8,454 nt of DNA, taken from contig CAYYYG010000041.1 in assembly GCA_964476135.1 (NCBI GenBank), forward strand, positions 1-8,454, in the 5' to 3' direction. The position numbers and the translations under genes are program-made. The notes under the pieces are model-generated. The model saw nothing but the letters and a program-made list of their open reading frames with translations, had not been told where the DNA came from and ran no database searches. Within the stretch, counting starts at the first letter, position 1; each line of letters begins with the position of its first letter. This document shows positions 1-6,180 of the stretch, one piece after another. The stretch is from CAYYYG01 sp964476135. GTDB lineage: Bacteria; Patescibacteriota; Microgenomatia; UBA1406; GWC2-37-13.

Positions 1-1
1 T

Positions 2-1660
2 ACTGGTAAAGATGGTCATACCGCATCACTTAAATCAGTAATAGGTAATCCTTCAAGACCGAATTCCAAAACATATATCGTGGAGTGTATTTCCACGTCA
101 GTGGGTCAGGTTTGTACTACCGGAAATGCCGACAAACTAGCAGACATCAGTTGGGATTCGAGTCTGACGGACTTGCAAGCTTTGACCGGTTACCAATTTC
201 AAGGTTTGTACGATATAAGGAAGGTAGCTATAGACCAATCAGCAAATCCGATCATGACCGACGCTGAAGGAATGATTCCTACGGTTGAATGGAAAAGCGC
301 AACTTCACAAGCAACCGATCATTCTTTTTACGCACTTAATATTCTTGATAATGTTTCATATGTTACCGATGGTTACAATGAGTCGCAGAAACAAGCGACA
401 TTCGAGCTTATGTTTGAGGATGACAGCGACTGTGCTTCCTTGCGATGGGATCCGTATGGCACCATATTCGACAGTAAAACTCTCGAGCCGATTCCCGGCG
501 CAACGGTCACGTTATACGAAAAAGAAAATGGAGTTTATGGTGGCCCGGCAAGAATACCTGGTGTAAATAATCCGGTTCGCACCGAAGCAGACGGAGTATT
601 TAATTTTGTAGTGCCTGATGGTACTTATAAACTTAATGCTGCAGCAGGAAATTACCAAGCTCTGCCTACCTCGCTTGCCGAGATCAATAAAGCTTATTTG
701 AACGTATATTCAAATATCTACACGGGTGAGGAAGCAACCCAAGATATTATCCAAAAAGACGGTGTTCCACAGCTTCGCAATATCCCGCTTGTTCCGAACG
801 CCGGCTACACCGGCTCGTACCCTGTCAAAGTGATAAATTATACCCAGGCAGTCGATAAAACTAACGGAATATTTACGATTAGGGGCACGGTATCCCATCC
901 CTTTGCCGATATAAGGGTATACACTTCACTAGTCGGTACAACAAACATCGCCAGATATTTACCTCTCGATTTTCATGCAAGTAAAAATGGAGCGTTTACT
1001 ATATCGATCAAACTGTCGCTGCTCGAACCGACAGAGATTGTAGGTGGTATCGAGGCGACAAAAAAGAATTTCAGTCAGCCTCAAATTAACTCCGGAATAA
1101 TAAGAAGCATAATTTCTTCAGTCGGAAAATTGCTGGGCAGTACCGTAATCGCCCAGGAAGTTGATCAGGTCCGAATGCCGATTCCTCCGATTCTTAATAA
1201 TATTGATGGCTATGCTTACGATGACTCAGGTACGCTATTGACCAATGCTACGGTTGGAGTTTACGTAAAGTTTTCCGACAAGCTGGTTTTTGAAACCAAG
1301 ACAGACGATTCCGGGCATTTCACCATCGATTCGGCCAAATTGCCCCCAATCCCATATGTACTTAAGTACACCACAAAGAGCAATAAACAGCTCGAAGTAA
1401 CAACCGAGAAGTACTTGAAAGATAATGCGGTTTACATTCAGAGGACCAATCAGAATCCCAATAATACACAAGTATTTCCTTCGAATGCTCCGGGTCAGTC
1501 CGTCAGTCCGGCAGTTATAGTATCACCTACTGTAGCGGTAGAAGAAGATAAGCCAAAAACTAACAGTTTACTTTCGCTAGCCATTGTTATGGTAGTCGCG
1601 ATTATTGTGATAGGTGGAATATTTTATTTTCTCAGAAGAGATAATGTGCCAAAAATATAA
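2..1660 (+). CDS. C-terminally anchored surface protein with carboxypeptidase-regulatory-like domains (5' partial)
   Basis: The frame is open from the first bases, so the start lies upstream; a GTG at 80 is only an internal valine. Counting the codon at 2-4 as residue 1, 553 codons including the stop are visible. Residues about 150-215 (beginning DPYGTIFD, with PIPGATVTLYE and then a GVFNFVVPDGTYKL strand pair) look like a carboxypeptidase-regulatory-like beta-sandwich. Residues about 399-480 (NIDGYAYDDSGTL, then DDSGHFTID) look like a second copy. A Pro/Ser/Val linker leads to a hydrophobic helix at about 522-544 followed by RRD, which fits a C-terminal anchor with most of the protein outside. 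Such domains are usually non-catalytic adhesive or spacer modules. An amphipathic segment near 366-387 ends in VIAQE, resembling a signal peptidase site. Exact function is unknown; surface location is the firm inference. A strong terminator follows. Confidence 0.8.
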   Translation, partial: TGKDGHTASLKSVIGNPSRPNSKTYIVECISTSVGQVCTTGNADKLADISWDSSLTDLQALTGYQFQGLYDIRKVAIDQSANPIMTDAEGMIPTVEWKSATSQATDHSFYALNILDNVSYVTDGYNESQKQATFELMFEDDSDCASLRWDPYGTIFDSKTLEPIPGATVTLYEKENGVYGGPARIPGVNNPVRTEADGVFNFVVPDGTYKLNAAAGNYQALPTSLAEINKAYLNVYSNIYTGEEATQDIIQKDGVPQLRNIPLVPNAGYTGSYPVKVINYTQAVDKTNGIFTIRGTVSHPFADIRVYTSLVGTTNIARYLPLDFHASKNGAFTISIKLSLLEPTEIVGGIEATKKNFSQPQINSGIIRSIISSVGKLLGSTVIAQEVDQVRMPIPPILNNIDGYAYDDSGTLLTNATVGVYVKFSDKLVFETKTDDSGHFTIDSAKLPPIPYVLKYTTKSNKQLEVTTEKYLKDNAVYIQRTNQNPNNTQVFPSNAPGQSVSPAVIVSPTVAVEEDKPKTNSLLSLAIVMVVAIIVIGGIFYFLRRDNVPKI

Positions 1661-1683
1661 AGCAAAACACTAAGTGTAAATTT

Positions 1684-1724
1684 GACGGCTGTATTTATTA
1701 CCTAAAAATGCAGCCGTCTTTTTT
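1684..1724 (+). terminator. Intrinsic terminator of the surface-protein gene
   Basis: GACGGCTG (1684-1691) pairs perfectly with CAGCCGTC (1711-1718). The stem extends inward by a GU pair and four AU pairs, and six T follow at 1719-1724. The T-run serves the plus strand only. The stop codon of the minus-strand radical SAM gene (1723-1725) lies inside this T-run, so the two convergent genes share it. Confidence 0.88.
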
Positions 1725-3447
1725 ATAAGTTTACGGCGCTGTCGGCGAGTTTGATTGCGTCTTTTTCGTAATCAACAGAAGTTTTGGGCGTGAGGAAGTG
1801 TTTAGACAGTTTGGTAACGGCATTTTTCCAGAATTTGTAAGACCAGAAACTCGCCTTTTCCTGATTTGGATCGAAATCCAAGAGGTGTCCGATAAGTTTC
1901 CATCCCATGTAAAATAAATAGCGGAAATCATGGAAGCTGCGGATGCCCATGATCTTCCTCATTATATATTGAGGTGTCATAAATGAAGAATACAGCTCCT
2001 GTTCAAGCTCCAGCAATTTTTCCGCCGGGAACGGTGTTTTCATGACCGGCTGACGCATGTCGAAATCATCGTAGTTATCGGTCAGAAGCCAGCCTTTTTC
2101 CTTACACTCTTTGTAAAGCGGTGTACCTGGATAAGGAATGACTATGGTCGCCTGCATCGTTTCGTAGTAACCCTTCTTAAAAGCATACTTAGCTATGGCG
2201 ATTGTTCTTTTTGCGTCTTCATACGATTCCCAAGGATATCCAAGCATGATGGTTATGTGCGGATCGAGTCCGGCTTTTCTTGCCATTCTAGGGCCGTTTA
2301 TCGCATCGGCTTCTTTCGTGCCTTTATCGAGCCGATCGAGAGTTTTCTGATTTCCCGATTCCATTCCGTATAGTATGAATCTGAAACCGGCTTTGCCCAT
2401 AAGATCGTAGTATTCCTGATTTAATGCATTGAATCGCATATTACAGCCGTATCTGACTTTTTTATTATAGCCGCTGTCTATAAGGAGCTGACAAAATTTT
2501 TTCAGTTTGGGACCGATAAAGAGAGTTCCGGCGTCATCGAATATTTCTTTTACTCCGTAGCGATCGACAACATGTTTGACTTCTTCAAAAAGTCTTTCCG
2601 GAGAAAAACTCCGGTATGAGCCCAGGGGGTTGATGGTATGATCCCAGACGCAAAAAGTACACCGATTCCACCAGCAGTCGCGCCCGGAATACATATATGT
2701 TGCTGGAGTATATTTGTAATTGCCGTTTTCATATGCATAGAGTTCCCATTTAGTCAGATCACGATCAACGAAGGGTAGATCATCAAGCTTGTGTTTTAAC
2801 GAGGCTACTCCTGTATTATGAATTTTTTCTCCAGATGTTAAGCTATCTGTGCGTTTTGGTGCAGCTTTAATATCAGTGTCCGATTCTCGCCAATATACTC
2901 CACCTTCAAGCTCTTCGCCCTTATAAATATGGTTAAGTAAATTCACGACGACGAAATCATAGTCGCCGCCGGTTATAGCGTAATCTATCGGACTGTTTTC
3001 GAATAATTCAAGCGGCAGATAACTGACATGATCACCCACCCAGATTAATTTCAACTTCGGCAGCCTTCTTTTAAGTTCCTTAATCTGTTTCCAGTGGGTT
3101 TTGACAACGGGCGACTTAGTCTCGACCATTAAGTAGTCGGGAGAGGTGGCGCTAAGCTCATCGAACCATGTCTCGAAGCTCTTCCTTTCCGATATGCCAT
3201 CCATCCAGTAAACGGTATATCCGTGTTTTTGCAAGTTGGATGCGGCATACGCCGGGACCATCGGGTATATATAAGTCGGGGCGTTGAAATACTGGAATTG
3301 CCTGTTCTGAGAAAGCAGAGCGACGCCTTTTTTGGATTCAATCGGCGGGTAGCCGACGACGATCACTATCTCATTAGGTTTTTTTATTTGAACACCGCGA
3401 GTATTGGTATGTTTGACCGATTTTTTCAGATCGACCGTGTGGGCCAT
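1723..3447 (-). CDS. B12-binding-type radical SAM protein
   Basis: Cobalamin-dependent-type radical SAM enzyme, likely cytoplasmic; substrate unknown. Residue numbers count from the TTG at 3456; subtract 3 for the ATG chosen here. Residues about 28-175 form a Rossmann-like region typical of B12-binding radical SAM proteins (VIVVGYPP, then GDHVSYLPLELF and DYAITGGDYD), without the DxHxxG motif of base-off methyltransferases. The cluster motif is C261-WWNR-C266-TF-C269, a CX4CX2C spacing rather than the usual CX3CX2C. Downstream, GMESGNQ (364-370), GYPWES (406-411) and YPGTPLY (442-448) are typical of the family. The C-terminal 80 residues are unassigned. The ATG at 3447 is preferred because a TTGACA-17-GATACT promoter ends 8 nt before it and would overlap the TTG at 3456. 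It lies 46 nt after the MazG-like gene and may also be co-transcribed with it. Family members act in lipid, cofactor or peptide modification; which applies here cannot be told. Confidence 0.88.
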   Translation of the reverse strand: MAHTVDLKKSVKHTNTRGVQIKKPNEIVIVVGYPPIESKKGVALLSQNRQFQYFNAPTYIYPMVPAYAASNLQKHGYTVYWMDGISERKSFETWFDELSATSPDYLMVETKSPVVKTHWKQIKELKRRLPKLKLIWVGDHVSYLPLELFENSPIDYAITGGDYDFVVVNLLNHIYKGEELEGGVYWRESDTDIKAAPKRTDSLTSGEKIHNTGVASLKHKLDDLPFVDRDLTKWELYAYENGNYKYTPATYMYSGRDCWWNRCTFCVWDHTINPLGSYRSFSPERLFEEVKHVVDRYGVKEIFDDAGTLFIGPKLKKFCQLLIDSGYNKKVRYGCNMRFNALNQEYYDLMGKAGFRFILYGMESGNQKTLDRLDKGTKEADAINGPRMARKAGLDPHITIMLGYPWESYEDAKRTIAIAKYAFKKGYYETMQATIVIPYPGTPLYKECKEKGWLLTDNYDDFDMRQPVMKTPFPAEKLLELEQELYSSFMTPQYIMRKIMGIRSFHDFRYLFYMGWKLIGHLLDFDPNQEKASFWSYKFWKNAVTKLSKHFLTPKTSVDYEKDAIKLADSAVNL

Positions 3448-3455
3448 TTTATACA

Positions 3456-3484
3456 AGTATCGCAGACGGTCTAAGATATGTCAA
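3456..3484 (-). promoter_or_regulatory. Promoter upstream of the radical SAM gene
   Basis: Reading the minus strand, a perfect -35 TTGACA (3484-3479) is followed by a 17-nt spacer and a -10 GATACT (3461-3456, 4 of 6 consensus). The predicted transcription start falls on or next to the ATG at 3447. No Shine-Dalgarno is present, so the message would be leaderless. Confidence 0.55.
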
Positions 3485-3493
3485 CTTCGTTTC

Positions 3494-3841
3494 TTATACC
3501 TTCGGGTTTTTTTTCCGGCGCCTGATTTTTCCGATCGTGTACATAATCCGTTTGTGAAGATCGATGTCTTTTATTTGCGCAAACCGTAATATAGCAACAA
3601 TTATGTCTCCAAGCTCCTGTTCATATGTTTCGTCGCGCTGCGCTGCCAAATTTATCGGTTTCCGGCCATGTTTTGCTAGGTATGCCCGCGACATCTCGCC
3701 TAGTTCCTCGATCAGTGTAAGAATCAGCATCGATCCAAACTCTTCCGTAACTTCCGTGCCTTTGTCGATTTCTTTCAGATGGCGGTAGTAAACGTTGAAA
3801 GGTGTCGAGAATTTCTTTTTTTGTAGTTTAGCTGTTTCCAT
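3494..3841 (-). CDS. MazG-like nucleotide pyrophosphohydrolase
   Basis: A 115-residue all-alpha NTP-pyrophosphohydrolase of the MazG-like group. These enzymes hydrolyse nucleoside triphosphates, often non-canonical or damaged ones, to monophosphate and pyrophosphate using Mg ions. The metal-binding signature is visible: EELGE at 45-49 (EExxE), then E76-LG-D79 (ExxD), separated by a loop with a basic HGRKP stretch. A helix with ILRFAQIKDIDLHKRI follows, and the protein ends in a basic RRRKK tail. The size fits single-domain members, which work as dimers or tetramers. The ATG at 3841 has no Shine-Dalgarno; an extended -10 lies 6 nt upstream, implying a leaderless transcript. It is the first gene of a probable two-gene unit with the radical SAM gene. 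Exact nucleotide preference cannot be read from sequence; a dCTPase-like role is an alternative. Confidence 0.8.
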   Translation of the reverse strand: METAKLQKKKFSTPFNVYYRHLKEIDKGTEVTEEFGSMLILTLIEELGEMSRAYLAKHGRKPINLAAQRDETYEQELGDIIVAILRFAQIKDIDLHKRIMYTIGKIRRRKKNPKV

Positions 3842-3847
3842 AAGGAT

Positions 3848-3856
3848 ATTTTATCA
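3848..3856 (-). promoter_or_regulatory. Extended -10 promoter of the MazG-like gene
   Basis: The minus strand reads TGATAAAAT, an extended -10 (TGn then TAAAAT at 3853-3848), with no good -35. Six nucleotides separate it from the ATG at 3841. A start site 7 nt below the hexamer would be the A of that ATG, giving a leaderless mRNA. Confidence 0.5.
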
Positions 3857-3917
3857 GATTTATACTTAAAGATTCATAGAGACTTAAGATACTATAAGCC
3901 TGGATTAATACCGCAGA

Positions 3918-3926
3918 TGATATAAT
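3918..3926 (+). promoter_or_regulatory. Extended -10 promoter of the 111-residue orphan gene
   Basis: TGATATAAT is a perfect extended -10: TGn at 3918-3920 and TATAAT at 3921-3926. No clear -35 lies 16-18 nt upstream, as expected for this class. The predicted transcription start near 3933 leaves a leader of about 80 nt before the ATG at 4013. Confidence 0.65.
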
Positions 3927-3934
3927 ACCAATGC

Positions 3935-3979
3935 AATAAAGCATTTCCTCAGCGATAGCCGCTGTCACAGTGCTTTATT
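3935..3979 (+). promoter_or_regulatory. Two-tier hairpin in the 5' leader
   Basis: AATAAAGCA (3935-3943) pairs perfectly with TGCTTTATT (3971-3979), extended by a GU and an AU pair. Inside lies a second perfect stem, CAGCG (3950-3954) with CGCTG (3960-3964), closed by a 5-nt loop; the two stems are separated by a short asymmetric internal loop. The structure would begin about 2 nt from the predicted transcript 5' end. It could protect the mRNA from decay or act in cis on translation. It matches no riboswitch class I know. A run of five T at 3985-3989 lies five nucleotides beyond the stem, too far for a convincing terminator. Confidence 0.55.
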
Positions 3980-4000
3980 CCGTATTTTTGAATGTGAAAT

Positions 4001-4008
4001 AGGGAGGT
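4001..4008 (+). promoter_or_regulatory. Strong Shine-Dalgarno of the orphan gene
   Basis: AGGGAGGT ends 4 nt before the ATG at 4013. Of the starts in this window it is the only strong Shine-Dalgarno that clearly serves an annotated start, and it fixes that start. The internal-loop bases TTTCCT (3944-3949) could pair with AGGGAG (4001-4006) over six pairs, two of them GU. Confidence 0.8.
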
Positions 4009-4012
4009 CAGC

Positions 4013-4348
4013 ATGAATGTGCTCTATACTGATGAAGAGTCGGTCGCCAAGATCAAAAAATTGTCAGCTCAAGCTCTCTATGACAGAACAAAGGTTCTGA
4101 ATGATGAGCCAGATCGTCATAGGGTATTGATGTATGTAGTTTTTGATCTGCTGCAATATGGTCAAACGGATAAGGCCGAGGAGCTGCTGCTTCTTGGAAT
4201 TGCCGATGACCAATATTATAGGTGGTTACAGATCGATGGTTTGGGGATCGTTGTTTACGCTCTTGAAGAGAAAAAGTGGCCAATGGAAGAAATGGTCACC
4301 TTCATCGAGCTTTTGAATCGGCACGAAATTCCCATCACGATTTTGTAA
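4013..4348 (+). CDS. Hypothetical 111-residue helical protein
   Basis: I do not recognise this protein. It is small, acidic and apparently cytoplasmic, with no signal peptide, membrane helix or cysteine. Predicted secondary structure is almost entirely helical: a helix near 8-28, a helix with VLMYVVFDLLQYGQTDKAEELL near 38-61, a short helix around YYRWLQIDGLGIVVYALEE, and one around MEEMVTFIELLNRH. The second part, with its QYGQTDKAEELLLLGIAD turn, resembles a single TPR-like helical hairpin, but this is not enough to assign a repeat family. It is monocistronic: a near-consensus extended -10 promoter, structured leader, strong Shine-Dalgarno and its own terminator. That arrangement suggests independent, possibly high expression. 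A binding or regulatory role would fit a protein this small and helical, but that is a guess. Confidence 0.78.
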   Translation: MNVLYTDEESVAKIKKLSAQALYDRTKVLNDEPDRHRVLMYVVFDLLQYGQTDKAEELLLLGIADDQYYRWLQIDGLGIVVYALEEKKWPMEEMVTFIELLNRHEIPITIL

Positions 4349-4358
4349 TCTCAGTTTA

Positions 4359-4390
4359 ACAGGCGGAGTCCCAAGACTCCGCCTGTCTTT
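4359..4390 (+). terminator. Intrinsic terminator after the orphan gene
   Basis: A perfect 11-bp GC-rich stem, ACAGGCGGAGT (4359-4369) with ACTCCGCCTGT (4376-4386), has a 6-nt loop and is followed by CTTTCTCTT. The T-tract is interrupted, but the stem is very stable. It sits 11 nt after the stop codon. On the other strand it may also stop the HAD gene, though there it lacks a T-run. Confidence 0.82.
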
Positions 4391-4441
4391 CTCTTGCTGT
4401 GCCAGGAATGATGAGTCTGAAAAGGCGAAAAAGCAGTTTAT

Positions 4442-5188
4442 TTATAAAACATATTTTTCGATAACACTCGCCAGTCCGTCTTTCCAAACAGGTGGAGCGA
4501 TCACATCGGCTCTTTTTTTCAACTCATCCGACCCATTTCCCATTGCTACTTTTAATCCGGCAAGTTCAAACAATGGGAGATCATTATCGCTGTCGCCGAC
4601 TGCTATTACTTCTTCAGCTGATATATTAAATAGCGAAATCAGTTTAATGAAAGCATGGTGTTTTGTGGCTTCATTGTTTGTGATATGAATATCGAATTTA
4701 TTTTTTTGCCAAGAGTGTACCTTGTGAAAGGCTATATGTGAGATGAGCTTTAATTTTTCCGTGATAGACTCTACTTTTTCAGAAGTTAACCCGTAAAATC
4801 CAATTAGACGAACCGGTTTGTTTTCCCTATCGGATGGGCTGCGGAGATCGTCTTTTTCATCGGTACAAAAATACATTTCGCAATTATCTGATTCGTGTAT
4901 ATCAAATATCTGCTGAACCGACTTTTCGGAAATGTGTTTTTCCCAAAGAGTAGCTTTAGTTGTCGGGTCGGCGATAACAGCGCCACCGGTGAATATGCTT
5001 GGACTAAGAAAGTCTAAATACGAAAAAATATCCGAGCAAAAACTAAGTGGCCGTCCGGTAGCTGCGGATAATTTTGTGGTTTTCGAAGCTAATTTCATTG
5101 TCTGCACTAATTTTTCTGAAGGCACTCCTCCCCTTTTGTTCGGTATTGCCGTACCATCAAGATCGAATATAAGCGCTTTGTATTTCAT
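4442..5188 (-). CDS. Cof-type HAD-IIB family hydrolase
   Basis: A 248-residue haloacid dehalogenase-superfamily phosphatase, type IIB (Cof-like), likely cytoplasmic. All four HAD motifs are present. Motif I is DLDGT at 9-13, with D9 the nucleophile and D11 the acid/base. Motif II is the AATGRP stretch at 42-47. The motif III lysine is K176. Motif IV is GDSDND at 198-203, which binds Mg. The cap between about 80 and 175 is the alpha/beta type-II cap that sets substrate choice; family members dephosphorylate sugar phosphates, phosphoglycolate-like compounds or pyridoxal and flavin phosphates, and the substrate here is open. The length is slightly below the usual 260-280. The ATG at 5188 starts exactly on the MKYKALIFDLDG strand; a TATAAT lies 7 nt upstream and no Shine-Dalgarno is present, so it is probably leaderless. 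It is divergent from msrB. Confidence 0.87.
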   Translation of the reverse strand: MKYKALIFDLDGTAIPNKRGGVPSEKLVQTMKLASKTTKLSAATGRPLSFCSDIFSYLDFLSPSIFTGGAVIADPTTKATLWEKHISEKSVQQIFDIHESDNCEMYFCTDEKDDLRSPSDRENKPVRLIGFYGLTSEKVESITEKLKLISHIAFHKVHSWQKNKFDIHITNNEATKHHAFIKLISLFNISAEEVIAVGDSDNDLPLFELAGLKVAMGNGSDELKKRADVIAPPVWKDGLASVIEKYVL

Positions 5189-5193
5189 TTCGG

Positions 5194-5205
5194 ATATTAT
5201 AATAT
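5194..5205. promoter_or_regulatory. Palindromic bidirectional -10 between the HAD gene and msrB
   Basis: ATATTATAATAT is a perfect 12-bp palindrome holding TATAAT on both strands: minus 5201-5196 and plus 5198-5203. The minus copy is 7 nt from the HAD ATG (5188). The plus copy predicts a start near 5210, about 28 nt before the msrB TTG. No good -35 is visible on either side. Confidence 0.5.
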
Positions 5206-5237
5206 AAATGTGCGATTAATTAATTTTTATAGACTAT

Positions 5238-5612
5238 TTGGAAGATCAATATAATAAACTAACTCCGGAGGAGGAAGCGGTGATAATTCACAAAGAAACA
5301 GAAGCACCGTTTACGGGTGAATATGATACGATGTTTAAGACAGGTACTTATACTTGTCGCCGCTGTAATACTCCGCTTTATCGTTCGGAAAGTAAATTTC
5401 ATTCCGGATGCGGCTGGCCAAGCTTTGATGATGAGATAAAAGGTGCCGTGAAGCGGATCCCCGACCCGGACGGACGGCGTACCGAAATAGTCTGCGCTAA
5501 GTGCGGTGGACACCTCGGACATGTTTTTACGGGCGAGGGATTCACAGACAAAAATATACGCCATTGTGTGAACTCAGTTTCAATGAAGTTTATACCAGAC
5601 AAACATGAGTAA
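5238..5612 (+). CDS. msrB: Peptide-methionine (R)-S-oxide reductase
   Basis: MsrB reduces the R-epimer of methionine sulfoxide in proteins, usually with thioredoxin as donor; no signal peptide, so cytoplasmic. The 124-residue product has two zinc-binding pairs (C40-RR-C43 and C86-AK-C89), the SGCGWPSF motif at 56-63 with C58 at the usual resolving-cysteine position, the GHLGHVF core at 91-97, and the catalytic cysteine C110 in RHCVNS. The TTG at 5238 is taken as the start because the KLTPEEEAV stretch after it matches the conserved LTPE segment of the family. The first stop upstream in frame is at 5217-5219, and no ATG or GTG lies between. A GTG at 5280 with a strong Shine-Dalgarno gives a 110-residue alternative. 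The gene overlaps msrA by 8 nt, so the two are almost certainly co-transcribed and translationally coupled. Confidence 0.92.
   Translation: MEDQYNKLTPEEEAVIIHKETEAPFTGEYDTMFKTGTYTCRRCNTPLYRSESKFHSGCGWPSFDDEIKGAVKRIPDPDGRRTEIVCAKCGGHLGHVFTGEGFTDKNIRHCVNSVSMKFIPDKHE
5250..5282 (+). promoter_or_regulatory. Possible internal promoter and ribosome-binding site inside msrB
   Basis: TATAAT (5250-5255) is followed by GGAGGAGG (near 5267-5274) and an in-frame GTG at 5280-5282, a complete start layout inside the proposed coding region. GAGGAGGAA also encodes the conserved acidic Glu run, so the Shine-Dalgarno match may be coincidence. Confidence 0.3.
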
Positions 5613-6156
5613 TGATTCTAAATTAGAAACAGCGGTTTTTGGAGGTGGGTGCTTCTGGTGTACGGAGGCGATTTTCAGGCGTGTTCGCGGAGTTATATCG
5701 GTCAAACCAGGTTATGCGGGTGGAACACGTCCGAATCCGACCTACAGTCAGGTCTGCACCGGCCTGACCGGGCATGTGGAGGTTGTCAGAATCGAATTCG
5801 ATCCGGCACTCATAACATATCTCGAACTGCTTGAAATCTTTTGGCATACCCACGATCCGACCAGCATCGATAAGCAGGGTGCAGACGAAGGTGAGCAGTA
5901 TCGGTCGATTATTTTATATACATCCGAGTCGCAAAAAAAAGCTGCTGAAAGCTCCAGAGACTTATTAAATAGTTCGAAAGAGTTTGGGAAACCTATAGTG
6001 ACTGAAATAAAGCCGTTAGAAGTATTTTATGAAGCCGAGGCGGATCACGCAAACTATTATGCAAATAATTCCTATCAGCCATATTGTCAGCTTGTAATCG
6101 CTCCAAAACTGAAAAAATTTCTGCTTAAATACCCGGAAAAAGTGAATAAAATATAA
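5605..6156 (+). CDS. msrA: Peptide-methionine (S)-S-oxide reductase
   Basis: MsrA reduces the S-epimer of methionine sulfoxide, free or in protein, complementing MsrB. The 183-residue product is of normal single-domain length and carries GGGCFWCTEA at 13-22, with catalytic C16 and a nearby C19. Also present are the PGYAGG strand (35-40), GHVEVV (56-61), HTHDPTS (81-87), the DKQGADEGEQYRS region (89-101) that lines the active site, and QPYCQLVIAPK (158-168) with C161; C51 and C161 are candidate recycling cysteines. The start ATG at 5605 lies within the end of msrB (ATGAGTAA), so ribosomes finishing msrB can restart here; no Shine-Dalgarno is visible. In many bacteria msrA and msrB are fused into one gene; here they remain two, in B-then-A order. 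No terminator follows within the 24 nt before the next gene. Confidence 0.95.
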   Translation: MSNDSKLETAVFGGGCFWCTEAIFRRVRGVISVKPGYAGGTRPNPTYSQVCTGLTGHVEVVRIEFDPALITYLELLEIFWHTHDPTSIDKQGADEGEQYRSIILYTSESQKKAAESSRDLLNSSKEFGKPIVTEIKPLEVFYEAEADHANYYANNSYQPYCQLVIAPKLKKFLLKYPEKVNKI

Positions 6157-6161
6157 GTATG

Positions 6162-6170
6162 TGCTATAAT
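6162..6170 (+). promoter_or_regulatory. Extended -10 promoter of the LOG-family gene
   Basis: TGCTATAAT (TGn plus TATAAT at 6165-6170) ends 10 nt before the ATG at 6181. The predicted start site falls at about 6175-6181, giving a leader of 0-6 nt. There is no Shine-Dalgarno. Confidence 0.55.
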
Positions 6171-6180
6171 AATTAGTCCT

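Noticed and set aside
80..82. GTG at 80 as the start of the surface protein
   Set aside because: The frame is open for all 26 codons before it, there is no ribosome site, and the upstream peptide continues in similar style.
710..898. Antisense frame inside the surface-protein gene, and similar frames opposite other genes
   Set aside because: They lie wholly within well-supported genes, have no ribosome sites or recognisable motifs, and are explained as coding shadows.
3454..3456. TTG as start of the radical SAM gene (577 residues)
   Set aside because: It overlaps the proposed -10 element, has no Shine-Dalgarno, and an ATG nine bases downstream sits at the spacing seen for the other leaderless starts. 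It remains possible if the gene is read only from the MazG-like promoter.
3494..3841. Toxin-antitoxin module from the MazG-like gene
   Set aside because: MazG-like proteins are nucleotide hydrolases; no MazE or MazF is present and the neighbour is a radical SAM enzyme.
3935..3979. attC-like recombination site or mobile-element end
   Set aside because: No integrase, no cassette array, no RYYYAAC core sites, and the stem fits an RNA leader between promoter and ribosome-binding site.
3935..3989. Leader hairpin plus T-run as a transcription attenuator
   Set aside because: The T-run is separated from the stem by five bases, and the outer stem is AT-rich, so it is a poor intrinsic terminator.
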